A stretch of DNA of 64,000 nt from Streptomyces sp. CA-278952 (GTDB lineage Bacteria > Actinomycetota > Actinomycetes > Streptomycetales > Streptomycetaceae). The position numbers and the translations under genes are program-made. The stretch covers positions 4,650,001 through 4,714,000 of the forward strand of contig NZ_CP112880.1 of the NCBI RefSeq assembly GCF_028747205.1. Reading direction: 5' to 3'. Below, piece after piece: positions 16,018 to 25,095 of this stretch (positions are counted from its first letter, which is position 1; each line of letters begins with the position of its first letter). Below the pieces are notes generated by a model. The model was not told the DNA's origin. It searched no databases and was given only the letters and a program-made list of their open reading frames with translations.

Positions 16018-17573
16018 GCCGGGCCTCCGTCCTGGGCGGGGATCACGGCGGCCGTCGCCGTACCGTCCCCGTCGTCGTCCCCGTCCCCCTCGTTGATCCG
16101 GGTCAGCAGCGCGTCGCGCTCCGGGGTGTCCTCCGGCTTCAGGTAGCCGATCAAAATGTAGAGCACGAGCGAGACGGCGAGCGGCACGGACACCTGGTAC
16201 TGGAGCGGCACCCCGCCCTCGACGGCCCAGTGGATCGGGTAGTTGACCAGCCAGAAGGCGAACAGGCCCGAGGCCCAGCTGACCAGCGCCGCCGTCGGCC
16301 CGGACTTCCGGAACGGGCGCAGCAGGCCCAGCATGAACGGGATCGCGATCGGGCCCATCAGCCCGGCGACCCACTTGATCACGACGGTGATGATGTCCTT
16401 GAACGCGGGGGAGTTGATCTGCGTCGCGATGGCCATCGACAGCGCGAGGAAGGCCACGGTGGTCCAGCGGGCCGCGATCAGCCCGGCACGCTCGTTCCAG
16501 CCGCGCGCCGCCTTCGAGAGCGTCGGGGCGATGTCCCGGGTGAAGACGGCCGCGATGGCGTTGGCGTCGGAGGAGCACATGGCCATCGTGTGGGAGAAGA
16601 AGCCGACGATGACCAGGCCCAACAGGCCGTGGGGCAGCAGCTGTTCGGTCATCAGGGCGTAGCTGTCGGAGGCGTCCGGCTTCTGCGCGTCGACCAGCAG
16701 CGGGGCGACCCACATCGGGAAGAACAGCACCAGCGGCCAGACGAACCACAGGATCGCCGACAGCCGTGCGGACCGGGTGGCGGAGGCGGCCGAGTCGGTC
16801 GCCATGTACCGCTGGGCCTGGTTCCACATGCCGCCGTTGTACTCGAACGTCTTGATGAACAGGAACGCCATCAGGAACGTCACCGTGTACGGGCCGGCGG
16901 TCGGGTCCGCGTGTCCTTCCGGGAGATCGTCCCAGACCGTCCACAGGGTGGCGAAGCCGTCGAGCTCGCTCATCACGGCGAACAGCATCGCCAGCCCGGC
17001 GAACAACTGGATGATGAACTGGCCCAGTTCGGTGAGGGCGTCCGCCCACAACCCGCCGACGGTGCAGTAGATCCCGGTGACGACCCCGGTGATCAGAATG
17101 CCCTCGGTGATGGAGAGGCCGGTGAAGACGGACAACAGGGTCGCGATGGCGGCCCACTTGGCGCCGACGTCCACGATCTTCAGCAGCAGCCCCGACCAGG
17201 CGAGCGCCTGCTGGGTCTGGATGTTGTAGCGGTTCTTGAGGTACTCCAGCGGCGAGGCGACGTGGAGCCGCGAGCGCAGCCGGTTCAGCCGGGGCGCGAA
17301 GAGCTTCGCGCCGATGAAGATGCCGATGGCGATGGGCAGTGACCAGGTCACGAAGGACGTGATCCCGTACTGGTACGCGATGCCGGCGTAGCCGGTGAAC
17401 ATCACCGCGCTGTAGCCGGACATGTGGTGCGAGATGCCCGACAGCCACCACGGCATCTTGCCGCCGGCGGTGAAGAAGTCGCTGACGTTGTCCACGCGCT
17501 TGTGCGACCAGAGCCCGATCGCGACCATCACGCCGAAGTAGCCGATGAGTACAGCCCAGTCGAGACTGTTCAT
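15993..17573 (-). CDS. sodium:solute symporter (SSS family)
   Basis: 526 residues from ATG 17573, preceded by GGAGGGGG. It is an integral membrane protein with about 13-14 helices. It begins SLDWAVLIGYFGVMVAIGLWSHKRVDNVSDFFTAGG and has the family helices GISHHMSGYSAVMFTGYAGIAYQYG and VDVGAKWAAIATLLSVFTGL. The N-terminal pattern fits sugar or monocarboxylate transporters of the SSS family; the substrate cannot be deduced. The acidic tail INEGDGDDDGDGT is cytoplasmic. It is transcribed alone. Confidence 0.9.
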   Translation of the reverse strand: MNSLDWAVLIGYFGVMVAIGLWSHKRVDNVSDFFTAGGKMPWWLSGISHHMSGYSAVMFTGYAGIAYQYGITSFVTWSLPIAIGIFIGAKLFAPRLNRLRSRLHVASPLEYLKNRYNIQTQQALAWSGLLLKIVDVGAKWAAIATLLSVFTGLSITEGILITGVVTGIYCTVGGLWADALTELGQFIIQLFAGLAMLFAVMSELDGFATLWTVWDDLPEGHADPTAGPYTVTFLMAFLFIKTFEYNGGMWNQAQRYMATDSAASATRSARLSAILWFVWPLVLFFPMWVAPLLVDAQKPDASDSYALMTEQLLPHGLLGLVIVGFFSHTMAMCSSDANAIAAVFTRDIAPTLSKAARGWNERAGLIAARWTTVAFLALSMAIATQINSPAFKDIITVVIKWVAGLMGPIAIPFMLGLLRPFRKSGPTAALVSWASGLFAFWLVNYPIHWAVEGGVPLQYQVSVPLAVSLVLYILIGYLKPEDTPERDALLTRINEGDGDDDGDGTATAAVIPAQDGGPAPAPRPRG

Positions 17574-17986
17574 GTCCCCCTCCAGGGGTCCGCCTTGTGA
17601 ACGGGAGCGCACTTCGTCGGTACGGCCGTTCAGCGGCGTCCCCTTGCGGGAGCGGGGACTTCGGGGATTGAACCCCCTGTGAGGGTACTCGGTCAAGACT
17701 GAAGGCCAGTCATGGATGTGAACGTAGGTCAGCAAGGCGAACGATTTTACTTGTTCTTGACCTTGTGGGGCGTTGTCGCGAACGTGACCACGGCCACACG
17801 ATGGGCGGGCACTTCGTCAGGCTGTACAGAGAAGATCAGGGAGTACGCGGCAACGCGCGAAGGCCGCACGGGATGCGGGTCCCGTGCGGCCGAGAAGTCG
17901 AGAGGGAGGGCGCCTCGGGTGCGAGGAGACGAGGAGACGAGGAGGGCGGGGTCCGGGGCGTCCGTGCGCGCTGGGTGGCGCGTGCG
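17574..17986. other. 413-base gap upstream of the symporter
   Basis: No coding sequence is supported here. It holds the symporter promoter region (including an AT-richer stretch near 17745-17760) and, nearer the SDR gene, a strong terminator at 17862-17891. Confidence 0.7.
17862..17891. terminator. hairpin downstream of the SDR gene
   Basis: Perfect 12-bp stem GGCCGCACGGGA / TCCCGTGCGGCC with a six-base loop, 95 bp beyond the SDR stop. It is a typical Streptomyces terminator without a U tract. Confidence 0.75.
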
Positions 17987-18769
17987 TCAGCGCATCAGCT
18001 CGCCCGCGTTGACCAGCAGTGACTGGCCGGTGATCGCCCGGGCCCGGTCGGAGGCCAGGAAGGCGACCGCGTCCGCCACATCCCCGTCCGTGGCCAGCTC
18101 CGGCAGCGCCATCCGCTCGGTGAGCCGGGCCAGCACCTCGGACTCCGGTACGCCCTCGGAGCCCGCGGTGAGCTGGACGTACGCCTGTACCGGCGGCCCC
18201 CACATCCAGCCCGGCAGCACCGTGTTGACCCGGATCCGGTACGGGCCCAGCTCCCGGGCGAGCGAGTACATCGCCGAGGTGAGCGCCCCCTTGGACGCCG
18301 CGTACGCCGCCTGCCACACCTGGGAGGGTGCGGCCACCGCGGACTGCGTACCGATCACCACCACCGAGCCGCCCCGCTCCTTGAGGGCGGGCAGGCAGGC
18401 CCGGGTCATCCGCAGCGTGCCCAGGAGGTTCACGTCGATGACCGACTGCCACGTGGTGAAGTCCGCGTCCTGGAGCCCGCCGAAGTAGCTGTCCCAGGCG
18501 GCGACATGGACCACCGCGTCGATTCCCCCGAACCGCTCCACCGCCAGGGCCGCCAGCGCCTCGCACCGCGCCTCGTCCGTGATGTCGGTCGACAGGTGGG
18601 CCGTGTGCCGGCCCTCGGGGTCGATCTCCGCCGCCGACCTGGCCAGGTTCGCCGCCGTGCGCGCCCCGAGCACCGCACGCCCGCCGTCCCGGACGACGCT
18701 CGAAGCGACCCGGTGCCCGAGCCCCGGTCCGACGCCCGACACGATGACGGTCTTCCCCGCGAGCAACAT
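17987..18769 (-). CDS. SDR-family oxidoreductase
   Basis: 260 residues from ATG 18769, with GGGAGG upstream. Classical short-chain dehydrogenase: cofactor loop SGVGPGLGH (11-19), VHVAAWD in place of NNAG, active-site Asn114 (DVNLLGT), Ser143, Tyr156 and Lys160 (YAASK). PGWMWGPPVQAYVQLTAG follows the active site. Substrate unknown. Divergent from the gene at 18878 across a perfect palindrome at 18796-18812, so the pair is probably co-regulated. Confidence 0.9.
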   Translation of the reverse strand: MLLAGKTVIVSGVGPGLGHRVASSVVRDGGRAVLGARTAANLARSAAEIDPEGRHTAHLSTDITDEARCEALAALAVERFGGIDAVVHVAAWDSYFGGLQDADFTTWQSVIDVNLLGTLRMTRACLPALKERGGSVVVIGTQSAVAAPSQVWQAAYAASKGALTSAMYSLARELGPYRIRVNTVLPGWMWGPPVQAYVQLTAGSEGVPESEVLARLTERMALPELATDGDVADAVAFLASDRARAITGQSLLVNAGELMR

Positions 18770-18795
18770 CGGCGCCTCCCGGCCCTGGCAGTTCA

Positions 18796-18812
18796 TCTGA
18801 CGGGCCGTCAGA
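18796..18812. promoter_or_regulatory. 17-bp perfect palindrome in a divergent promoter
   Basis: TCTGACGG-G-CCGTCAGA, eight-base arms without mismatch, 27 bp before the SDR start. The form and position fit a TetR-type operator, but the cognate regulator is not encoded beside it. Confidence 0.7.
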
Positions 18813-18877
18813 GTAGGGGGATGCGGGAGCCGATGGAAGAGGGCGGAAGAGAACGGAAGAGGAAGGCGGGCAGGGTG

Positions 18878-19771
18878 ATGGCCGATGGCGGCGGTACGGG
18901 GAGCAGCGGCAGGGGGAGTGGTGGCACGGGGAGCGGCGGCGGTACGGGGAGCGCGCGGTACGCGGAGCTGGCGGGGGCGGGTCCGTACGGGGTGCGCCCG
19001 GGGCACGCCCTGATCACCATGGTCGAGCCGCATCCGGGCCATGAGTACGCGTACAACCGCTGGTACGAGGACGACCACTACTACGCGGGTGCGACGGCGA
19101 TGCCGTGGATGTTCGCCGGGCGGCGCTGGGTGGCCACCAAGGACCTCCAGGAGCTGCGGTACCCGGAGGAGTCGGCGGTGGCCCGGCCGGTCGGCGCGGG
19201 GTGCTACCTGTCGACGTACTGGGTGACCGAGGGGCGCTACGACGACCACATGAAGTGGACCGTCGCCATCAACCAGCGGCTGAACCGGGACGGCCGGGTC
19301 TACCAGGAGCGGACCCACGTGTTCACGGCCTTCCAGGACCACGAGGCCACCGTCTACCGCGACGGGGCCGCCGGCCCCCGGGACTTCCACGCGCTCGACC
19401 ACCCGTACGCGGGCCTCGTCCTCCAGGTCGTCGACGCGCAGGGGCCCGAACAGCGGGCGGAGCTGCTGGAATGGCTGCGCTCGCGCCATCTCCCGAAGCG
19501 GCTGAAGGGGTCGCCCGCGGCCATGGTCACGGTGTTCCGGCCGACGCCCCTGCCCGGCGACCGGATGACGTACGTGAAGCAGGTCGAGGGGGTCGACACC
19601 CGGCTGACGCTGCTGTGGTTCCTCCAGGAGGATCCGCGGAGTCGCTGGGAGGAATGCTTCACCGGCCTGGACGCGGCGGTCGCGGAGACGGGTCTCGGGC
19701 GGGTCGAGCTGGTCGCGCCGTTCGTGCCGACCGTGCCGGGGACGGACCGGTACGTCGACCGGCTGCGGTGA
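18878..19771 (+). CDS. hypothetical protein paired with SDR (ferredoxin-like-fold candidate)
   Basis: 297 residues from ATG 18878; an in-frame ATG at 18821 would add 19 residues but lies nine bases from the palindrome and lacks a Shine-Dalgarno. A Gly/Ser/Thr-rich leader is followed by HALITMVEPHPGHEYAYNRWYEDDHYYAGATAMPWMFAGRRWVA, a pattern reminiscent of EthD/dabb alpha-beta domains, and a second similar half (GLVLQVVDAQ..RSRHLPKRLKGSPAAMVTVFRP). I do not recognise the family. The divergent SDR suggests a catabolic or polyketide-modifying role. Confidence 0.6.
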   Translation: MADGGGTGSSGRGSGGTGSGGGTGSARYAELAGAGPYGVRPGHALITMVEPHPGHEYAYNRWYEDDHYYAGATAMPWMFAGRRWVATKDLQELRYPEESAVARPVGAGCYLSTYWVTEGRYDDHMKWTVAINQRLNRDGRVYQERTHVFTAFQDHEATVYRDGAAGPRDFHALDHPYAGLVLQVVDAQGPEQRAELLEWLRSRHLPKRLKGSPAAMVTVFRPTPLPGDRMTYVKQVEGVDTRLTLLWFLQEDPRSRWEECFTGLDAAVAETGLGRVELVAPFVPTVPGTDRYVDRLR

Positions 19772-19849
19772 CGCCGCGGAACGGCCCCGGATCGTGCCGA
19801 GCCCCCTCGGCCAGGACGGCGAACCGGTCGAGAGGGCTCCATCAGGTGG

Positions 19850-19985
19850 TGCGGTGCTGCGGTGGTGCGTGGTGCGGTGCTGCGGTGTTGAGAGGTGCTG
19901 CGGTGTTGAGAGGTGGTGCGGTGTTGCGTGGTGGTGCGGTGTTGCGTGGTGGTGCGGTGTTGCGTGGTGGTGCGGTCGTGCGAGG
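19850..19985. repeat. 18-bp-type minisatellite
   Basis: Repeats of GGTGGTGCGGTGTTGCGT and the variant GGTGCTGCGGTGTTGAGA run between the gene ending at 19771 and the DUF397 stop. Several units are identical, so this is a recent expansion. Open frames crossing it (GGAVLR or TTTQHR units) have no start context and are not taken as genes. Confidence 0.8.
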
Positions 19986-20192
19986 TCAGGCGTTGACCGT
20001 GCCCGTGGCGACGTCGCGCACGAAGGTGTTCCACGCACCGGGGACGAAGGTGAGCGAGGGGCCCTCGGGGGCCTTCGAGTCACGTACGGCGATGGACAGC
20101 GCGACCGGGGACTTGACCTCGACGCACGCGCCGTTGCCCCCGGAGTACGACGACTTCGTCCACTTGTCCGTAGCACCCTGAAGAATTGCCAT
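19986..20192 (-). CDS. DUF397 protein (Scr2-type partner)
   Basis: 68 residues from ATG 20192, with GGAG five bases upstream. Contains the DUF397 signature: KWTKSSYSGGNGACVEVKSPVALSIAVRDSKAPEGPSLTFVPGAWNTFV. DUF397 proteins are small partners of XRE/DUF5753 regulators such as Scr1, and the pair acts as an atypical toxin-antitoxin-like regulatory unit. The partner gene lies immediately upstream at 20409. Confidence 0.92.
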   Translation of the reverse strand: MAILQGATDKWTKSSYSGGNGACVEVKSPVALSIAVRDSKAPEGPSLTFVPGAWNTFVRDVATGTVNA

Positions 20193-20408
20193 GTTCACTC
20201 CGGTTCAGAGAGTTGGGTGGGTCGCACCAACCTGATTCCGATTGGCGTGATCGACGCTACTCGCCAAGCCCCGCCCATGAGATGGCCGTTCACTCGTCCG
20301 GATGGTCTTTCTCCGGTAAGCCTTCCGTGGCGCGTGGGCGGCGGTGTATCATCCCGCCGCCCACTCACTCCCTGAATGGCTTATCCACGACGCGTCGGCT
20401 CCGACGCG

Positions 20409-21266
20409 TCAACTCGTGTACGACTTCGCGATCTTGCTGATGAACTCCCGGGTCTGCTCCACGTTCAGCGCCTGCGCCCGCAGGTGTTCGTACATCACGC
20501 TGTAGCGCTGCACGTCGTTCGCCTTCTCCAGGTAGAGATCGCTCGTGACGCCCTCGATGTAGACGACGCTGGAGTCCGCGGCGTCCGGGAACTCCAGGAT
20601 CGCGTACTGGCCGTTGATGCCCGGGTGCGCGCCCATGTCGAACGGCAGGACCTGCACGGTGACGTGCGGCAGGTGGGACTGCTCGACGAGGTGCTCCAGC
20701 TGCTCGATCATCACCTGCTTGTCGCCGACCACCCGGCGCAGAGCCGACTCGTCGATCACGGCCCACAGCCGCAGCGGGTTCTCCGGCGCGTTGACCCGGT
20801 CCTGCCGTCGCGACCGTACGTTGACCCGCTTCTCGATGTCCGAAGCAGGGGCCTCGGGCAGCGCGCCGCTGATCAACGCCTCGGCGTACGCCCGGGTCTG
20901 GAGCAGGCCCGGGACCATCTGGGGCTCGTAGACCCGCAGCGACTCCGCGTCGGTCTCCAGACCGATGTAGACGCTGTACGGGATGTCGCCGAAGGCGTGC
21001 CACCAGCCCTGCTGACGGGAGTCCTTCGCCATCTGCATCAGCGAGTCGACGATGCGGTGGTCCTCGACCTCGTACACCCCGCAGAGGTCGCGTACATCGC
21101 GCTGGCTGATGGACCGGCGGCCGTTCTCCAGGCGGCTGATCTTCGACTGCGAGACCAGCAGCCGCTCCGCCACTTCTTCGGCCGTCATGCCTTTGAGTTC
21201 GCGCAGGCGGCGCAATTCCTGGCCCAGCCTGCGTCGCCTGACAGTGGGATTGACGTTGGACGGCAC
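20409..21266 (-). CDS. XRE regulator with DUF5753 (Scr1/WhiJ-like)
   Basis: 285 residues. N-terminal HTH_XRE at about 14-68 (LGQELRRLRELKGMTAEEVAERLLVSQSKISRLENGRRSI), then the DUF5753 domain (EPQMVPGLLQTRAYAEAL...RQDRV...VIDESALRR...HVTVQVLPFDMGAHPG). This is the Scr1-type antitoxin-like regulator paired with DUF397. From memory the gene order resembles SCO4441-SCO4442 of S. coelicolor. It probably binds its own promoter and that of its partner, which lies 216 bp downstream. Confidence 0.92.
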   Translation of the reverse strand: MPSNVNPTVRRRRLGQELRRLRELKGMTAEEVAERLLVSQSKISRLENGRRSISQRDVRDLCGVYEVEDHRIVDSLMQMAKDSRQQGWWHAFGDIPYSVYIGLETDAESLRVYEPQMVPGLLQTRAYAEALISGALPEAPASDIEKRVNVRSRRQDRVNAPENPLRLWAVIDESALRRVVGDKQVMIEQLEHLVEQSHLPHVTVQVLPFDMGAHPGINGQYAILEFPDAADSSVVYIEGVTSDLYLEKANDVQRYSVMYEHLRAQALNVEQTREFISKIAKSYTS

Positions 21267-21403
21267 GGAAACGGCACCTCCGGCTATGTAGCTGTGCGTA
21301 TCTACTGCTCAGCAGATTGCCACCCCTTGCCCCGGCCGCGCTGGGAAACGGCCACACGCGGGGCGCGGGGGCGTACGCACCGGAGTGCGGGAGGGCGCGC
21401 AAG

Positions 21404-21447
21404 CGCACGGGGCAGCCGGTGGTGGTGACTACCGGCTGCCCCGTGCG
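21404..21447. terminator. long hairpin downstream of the GPP34 gene
   Basis: Perfect 17-bp stem (CGCACGGGGCAGCCGGT and its complement) with a ten-base loop, located between the GPP34 stop and the XRE start. It should separate the two leftward units. Confidence 0.8.
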
Positions 21448-21521
21448 TGGTGCGGCTCCCGGACCGGGCCCTGTGACGACGGACGACGGTACGGCGTTGT
21501 GCTGTTCCCAGGTCCGTGCGG

Positions 21522-22241
21522 TCAGCTCGCGGCGGTGTGCGCCATGCTGCCGCGACGGGCCTGTGCTTGCTGCTGCAACGGAACGCCCGCTGCCTGCTGC
21601 GTACGGCGTGGCTGGACGGCCACTCCGTTCTGGACGTCCATCACGGCGTGCGCCACGAGTCCGCCCATCGGGTCGTGCCTGATCAGGTCCCGGAGCCGGG
21701 AGCGCGAAGAGCGCCCCTCGTTCCCGGGGTACAGATGCTTGCCGAGTCCGACCGCGTGGGCCAGTGCGGCGAGCGCCGCGGTCCGCGGGTCCGGCGGTAC
21801 GCCGGTACGGATCGCGCTGTCCAGCCGGTTCCTTATGTCCCGGCTGATCGCCGTCTCCGTCGCTTGGTAGCGAGTCGTCGGCAGCACTCCGCACATCTGG
21901 CCCGCCACGGCATGAACCATGCCGCACCGCTCCAGATGGGCGAGATAGATCTGGCGCAGCCCCAGGCGGGGCCCGCCGATCCAGTGGACCGCCCGAACCG
22001 GGCTGCCACGACGGCGCAGCAGCTCCAGTGCGGAGTCCAGAGTCGGATCTCCTGTCGGCCGTGGCATCACCACGGCGATACGATCCCCGTCAGGGGCTAT
22101 CCGTCCTGCCAGAGCCAGCTCCACTAGCTGTGCCCCGGCCAGGCCGAGGTCGAGCGACTGCGGCTGCGCTGTGGTACCCGTGGTCGGGTCCAGAGCGAGC
22201 AGCAAAAGCTCCTCCGGGATTGTTCTGCGGCTCCTGCCCAT
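21522..22241 (-). CDS. GPP34 (GOLPH3/Vps74-like) phosphoprotein
   Basis: 239 residues from ATG 22241. The opening RTIPEELLLLALDPTTGTT, GLAGAQLVELALAGRI and DPTLDSALELLRRRGSPV are hallmarks of GPP34 proteins. In eukaryotes the fold binds phosphoinositide at the Golgi. Streptomyces carries many paralogues of unknown role, some controlled by Scr/WhiJ-type neighbours. The C-terminus is Gln-rich (VPLQQQAQARRG). Divergent from the carboxypeptidase gene. Confidence 0.88.
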   Translation of the reverse strand: MGRSRRTIPEELLLLALDPTTGTTAQPQSLDLGLAGAQLVELALAGRIAPDGDRIAVVMPRPTGDPTLDSALELLRRRGSPVRAVHWIGGPRLGLRQIYLAHLERCGMVHAVAGQMCGVLPTTRYQATETAISRDIRNRLDSAIRTGVPPDPRTAALAALAHAVGLGKHLYPGNEGRSSRSRLRDLIRHDPMGGLVAHAVMDVQNGVAVQPRRTQQAAGVPLQQQAQARRGSMAHTAAS

Positions 22242-22434
22242 CCATGCCTCCCCGCGTGGATGTCTGACAGGGTGACCCCTCTCACATTGGTCTGTCGAGA
22301 GCGCCTGCCTGCTTTGCAAGGGAACCAGTAGGTATGTCGTTCTCGTCTAGCAGCTCGGCCAGGGGTTCACACAGGACACTGGTAGATGGTTCGGACAGCG
22401 CGGGGTGACCCCGCAGCGCATGGAGGAGGCATCG

Positions 22435-24924
22435 GTGGCGGGCGAGTCCCCCGACAAAACGGAGCAGCAGAAGTCGTCGGGGACGGCTGCGGAGGAACGC
22501 GACCCGCGCTTCGCCGTGTTCCGTGACCCCGGCGCGGACACGGACGCGGATGCGGATGCGGGCGGGAACGCGGATACGGGCGTGAGTCCGGGCGCCACGT
22601 CCGACACGGCGACCGCTGTCTTCCGTCCCCGGCTTCCGGAGGACGCCGTTCGGCGCGAGCCCGGGGCGGAATCCTCTGCCGCGGTGCGTGAGCCGGAGAA
22701 CGCATCCGGGCCCGAGGTCGAGCCGGAGCGTGAGCCTGTGGCGGCCTCCACGGCCCCTGGGGAGGCCGGTAGGTCTTCGGAGGGCACGGGAGTCGCAGAG
22801 GGCGGCACGAGCCCGGACACGGGCACGGAGGCGTCCGGCGCGGAAGCGTCCCCCTTGGAGGCGTCGGCCGAGCCCGATGCCGAGCCCGGGGACGGCCGGC
22901 TGCGTGCCGCAGTGGCCGCGTGGGTCGATGCCGAGGTCGAGGCCGATGCCGATGCCGAGGACAAACCGGCGGCGGACAACGAGGACGACGCGGACTCCGA
23001 CGCCGAGGACGAACGTTCTGCGACAGCAGAGCCGGACGCGGAGGCGGAGGCGGAGCCCGAGGCGGACGGGGACGACGCCGAGCCGGGGTCGAAGGGCGAG
23101 CCCGACGACACGGCGAAGGCCGGCCCCACGCCCGTATCCACGCCCACCGCCGCGCCCGATTCCACGCCCACCTCCAAGCCCGGACCGAAGGCCGACGCCG
23201 AGCCGGACAGCGCGTCCGACGCCTCCGACCTGCGAGGAATCGATCAGCCCACCGCCATCTTCAAGGCGGTCAAGCCGGTCGAGGCGGTCAAGCCGGTCGG
23301 TGCGGCCGACCGGGTCGACCAGGCGACGACCGCGCTGAAGCTCCCGCCGAGCGAGGACCTGCCCGGCGGCAAGAGCGAGAACAAGCCCGGGAACAAGCCC
23401 GGGAACAAGCCCGGGAACAAGCCCGGGAACAAGCCCGAGAGCGAGGTGGAGCGCACGAGCACGTTCGTGCCGCTGCGCTCCGACGACGTACGGTCCGCCC
23501 CCGCGCCCCGCAAGCCGGAGCCCGGACCCGGTACCGGATCCGAGGCGCCCGTGCGCACCCCGGAGGCCGCCTCCCCGCCACCCGCCGCCCCGTCCTGGGC
23601 GGCAGCCGAGCGGACCCGGCAGCAGCCGCTGCCGCCGAGGCCTCCCCTCGACCTGCTCGCCGAGCTGACGAACACCCCGCCGCCCCCGGAGACCCCGGCC
23701 CGGACCGCCGTCCGGCGGGTCAAGATCTGGACCCCGCTGGTGCTCCTCCTGCTGATCGTCTTTGCGATCGTGCAGGTGATGCGCCCGCTGCCGGAGCCCT
23801 CGCTGGAGCTCACGGCGAAGCCGACGTACACCTTCGAGGGCGGCGAGACGAAGCTGTCCTGGCCGGGCCAGGGGCAGTCGGCCGTGATGGTCGACGGCGT
23901 CGGGTCGCTCGGTTCCGAGGGCGCGCAGAAGCCGGCCCCGATCGCCAGCGTCGCGAAGGTCATGACCGCCTACGTGATCCTCCAGGAGCACCCCCTCAAG
24001 GGTGACGAGGAGGGCGAGACGATCACCGTCGACCAGAAGGCCGAGGACGAGTCCAAGCGGCCCGACGAGTCGACGGCCCCGCTGACCAAGGGCCAGAAGC
24101 TCAGCCAGCGGCAGATGCTCCAGCTGCTGATGATCCCCTCGGGCAACAACGCGGCTCGGCTGCTCGCGCGCTGGGACGCCGGTTCCGAGGACGCGTTCAT
24201 CGGCAAGATGAACGACGCGGCCAAGGAGCTCGGCATGACCGGGTCGACGTACACGGACCCGAGCGGGCTGGAGAAGACCACGGTCTCCACCGCCACCGAC
24301 CAGCTGAAGCTGGCGCAGGCGGTCATGCGCAACGAGGTCTTCAGGAAGATCGTGGACATGCCCGAGATCGAGATCGAGGGCATAGACGGCAAGATCTACA
24401 ACAACAACAACCTCCTGTTGCAGCCCGGCGTGAGCGGCATCAAGACGGGGTCCTCCACCCCGGCGGGCGGCAACCTGCTCTGGTCCGCGAACACCAAGGT
24501 CGACGGCAAGATGCTGTGGATCTACGGAGCGGTCATGGGCCAGCAGGCCGGCACGGGCCGGGTCTACGACAGTCTGGAGCTGTCCCTCCAGAACAGCCTG
24601 AAGCTGATCAAGGACGCACAGGAGGCCGCGACCTCGACGACGGTGGTGAAGAAGGGTGATGTCGTCGGGTACGTGAACAACGGGTTCGGCGGACAGACCC
24701 CGGTGATCGCCACCAAGAACCTCAAGGCGGTCGGCTGGTCCGGCCTGGAGGTCGAGCTGAAGGTCACGGACAACGGCGAGGGCATCGATCACGCCGCGAA
24801 GTCCGGGAGCGAGGTCGGCATGGTGACCGTGGGCACCGGCACCGGAAAGGTCACGGCACCGGTGGTGCTGCAGAGCGATCTGACCGAGCCGGCCTTCGGC
24901 GACAAGCTGGCCAGGATCGGCTGA
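22435..24924 (+). CDS. D-alanyl-D-alanine carboxypeptidase (peptidase S11) with long cytoplasmic tail
   Basis: 829 residues. GTG 22435 with GGAGGAG seven bases upstream is preferred to the ATG at 22420. Residues 1-425 are disordered, acidic and Ala/Pro-rich, and include NKPGNKPGNKPGNKPGNKPE. One membrane helix lies at about 428-449 (WTPLVLLLLIVFAIVQVM). The outer S11 domain has SVAK (Ser505 nucleophile), SGN (569-571) and KTG (670-672). It trims pentapeptides on the cell wall; the S. coelicolor relative SCO4439 is linked to spore wall maturation. A D-Ala-D-Ala carboxypeptidase is secure; the tail's role is not known. Confidence 0.93.
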   Translation: MAGESPDKTEQQKSSGTAAEERDPRFAVFRDPGADTDADADAGGNADTGVSPGATSDTATAVFRPRLPEDAVRREPGAESSAAVREPENASGPEVEPEREPVAASTAPGEAGRSSEGTGVAEGGTSPDTGTEASGAEASPLEASAEPDAEPGDGRLRAAVAAWVDAEVEADADAEDKPAADNEDDADSDAEDERSATAEPDAEAEAEPEADGDDAEPGSKGEPDDTAKAGPTPVSTPTAAPDSTPTSKPGPKADAEPDSASDASDLRGIDQPTAIFKAVKPVEAVKPVGAADRVDQATTALKLPPSEDLPGGKSENKPGNKPGNKPGNKPGNKPESEVERTSTFVPLRSDDVRSAPAPRKPEPGPGTGSEAPVRTPEAASPPPAAPSWAAAERTRQQPLPPRPPLDLLAELTNTPPPPETPARTAVRRVKIWTPLVLLLLIVFAIVQVMRPLPEPSLELTAKPTYTFEGGETKLSWPGQGQSAVMVDGVGSLGSEGAQKPAPIASVAKVMTAYVILQEHPLKGDEEGETITVDQKAEDESKRPDESTAPLTKGQKLSQRQMLQLLMIPSGNNAARLLARWDAGSEDAFIGKMNDAAKELGMTGSTYTDPSGLEKTTVSTATDQLKLAQAVMRNEVFRKIVDMPEIEIEGIDGKIYNNNNLLLQPGVSGIKTGSSTPAGGNLLWSANTKVDGKMLWIYGAVMGQQAGTGRVYDSLELSLQNSLKLIKDAQEAATSTTVVKKGDVVGYVNNGFGGQTPVIATKNLKAVGWSGLEVELKVTDNGEGIDHAAKSGSEVGMVTVGTGTGKVTAPVVLQSDLTEPAFGDKLARIG
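23384..23440 (+). repeat. 12-bp tandem repeats encoding KPGN
   Basis: AACAAGCCCGGG recurs four times with a fifth degenerate unit, inside the disordered tail of the carboxypeptidase. Length is a multiple of three, so the tail can vary without loss of frame. Confidence 0.9.
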
Positions 24925-24936
24925 GTCACCGGAGCG

Positions 24937-24971
24937 GGGAGGGGCGGACGACGCTGTGGGCCGCCCCTCCC
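24937..24971. terminator. hairpin after the carboxypeptidase
   Basis: Stem GGGAGGGGCGG / CCGCCCCTCCC (11 bp) with a 13-base loop, 13 bp after the stop at 24924. Confidence 0.75.
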
Positions 24972-25095
24972 TGTATATGGCGTATATGACAGAGATACGT
25001 GCAGGCGGTACGTGTTAGCGTCCCCGGACAACTCAGGGACGCTGGGACGCGTCCTTGCAGAGGTACGGGGCCGGCGGAGGACGGGGAGAGCCGTA

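Noticed and set aside
14791..17451. Minus-strand frame of 886 codons opposite the DraG-like gene and in the symporter gene
   Set aside because: Composition is Arg/Gly/Pro shadow sequence; both true genes have recognisable family motifs in other frames.
19794..20181. Open frames across the 18-bp repeats
   Set aside because: They consist of repeat units on either strand, lack ribosome binding sites and overlap the DUF397 gene.
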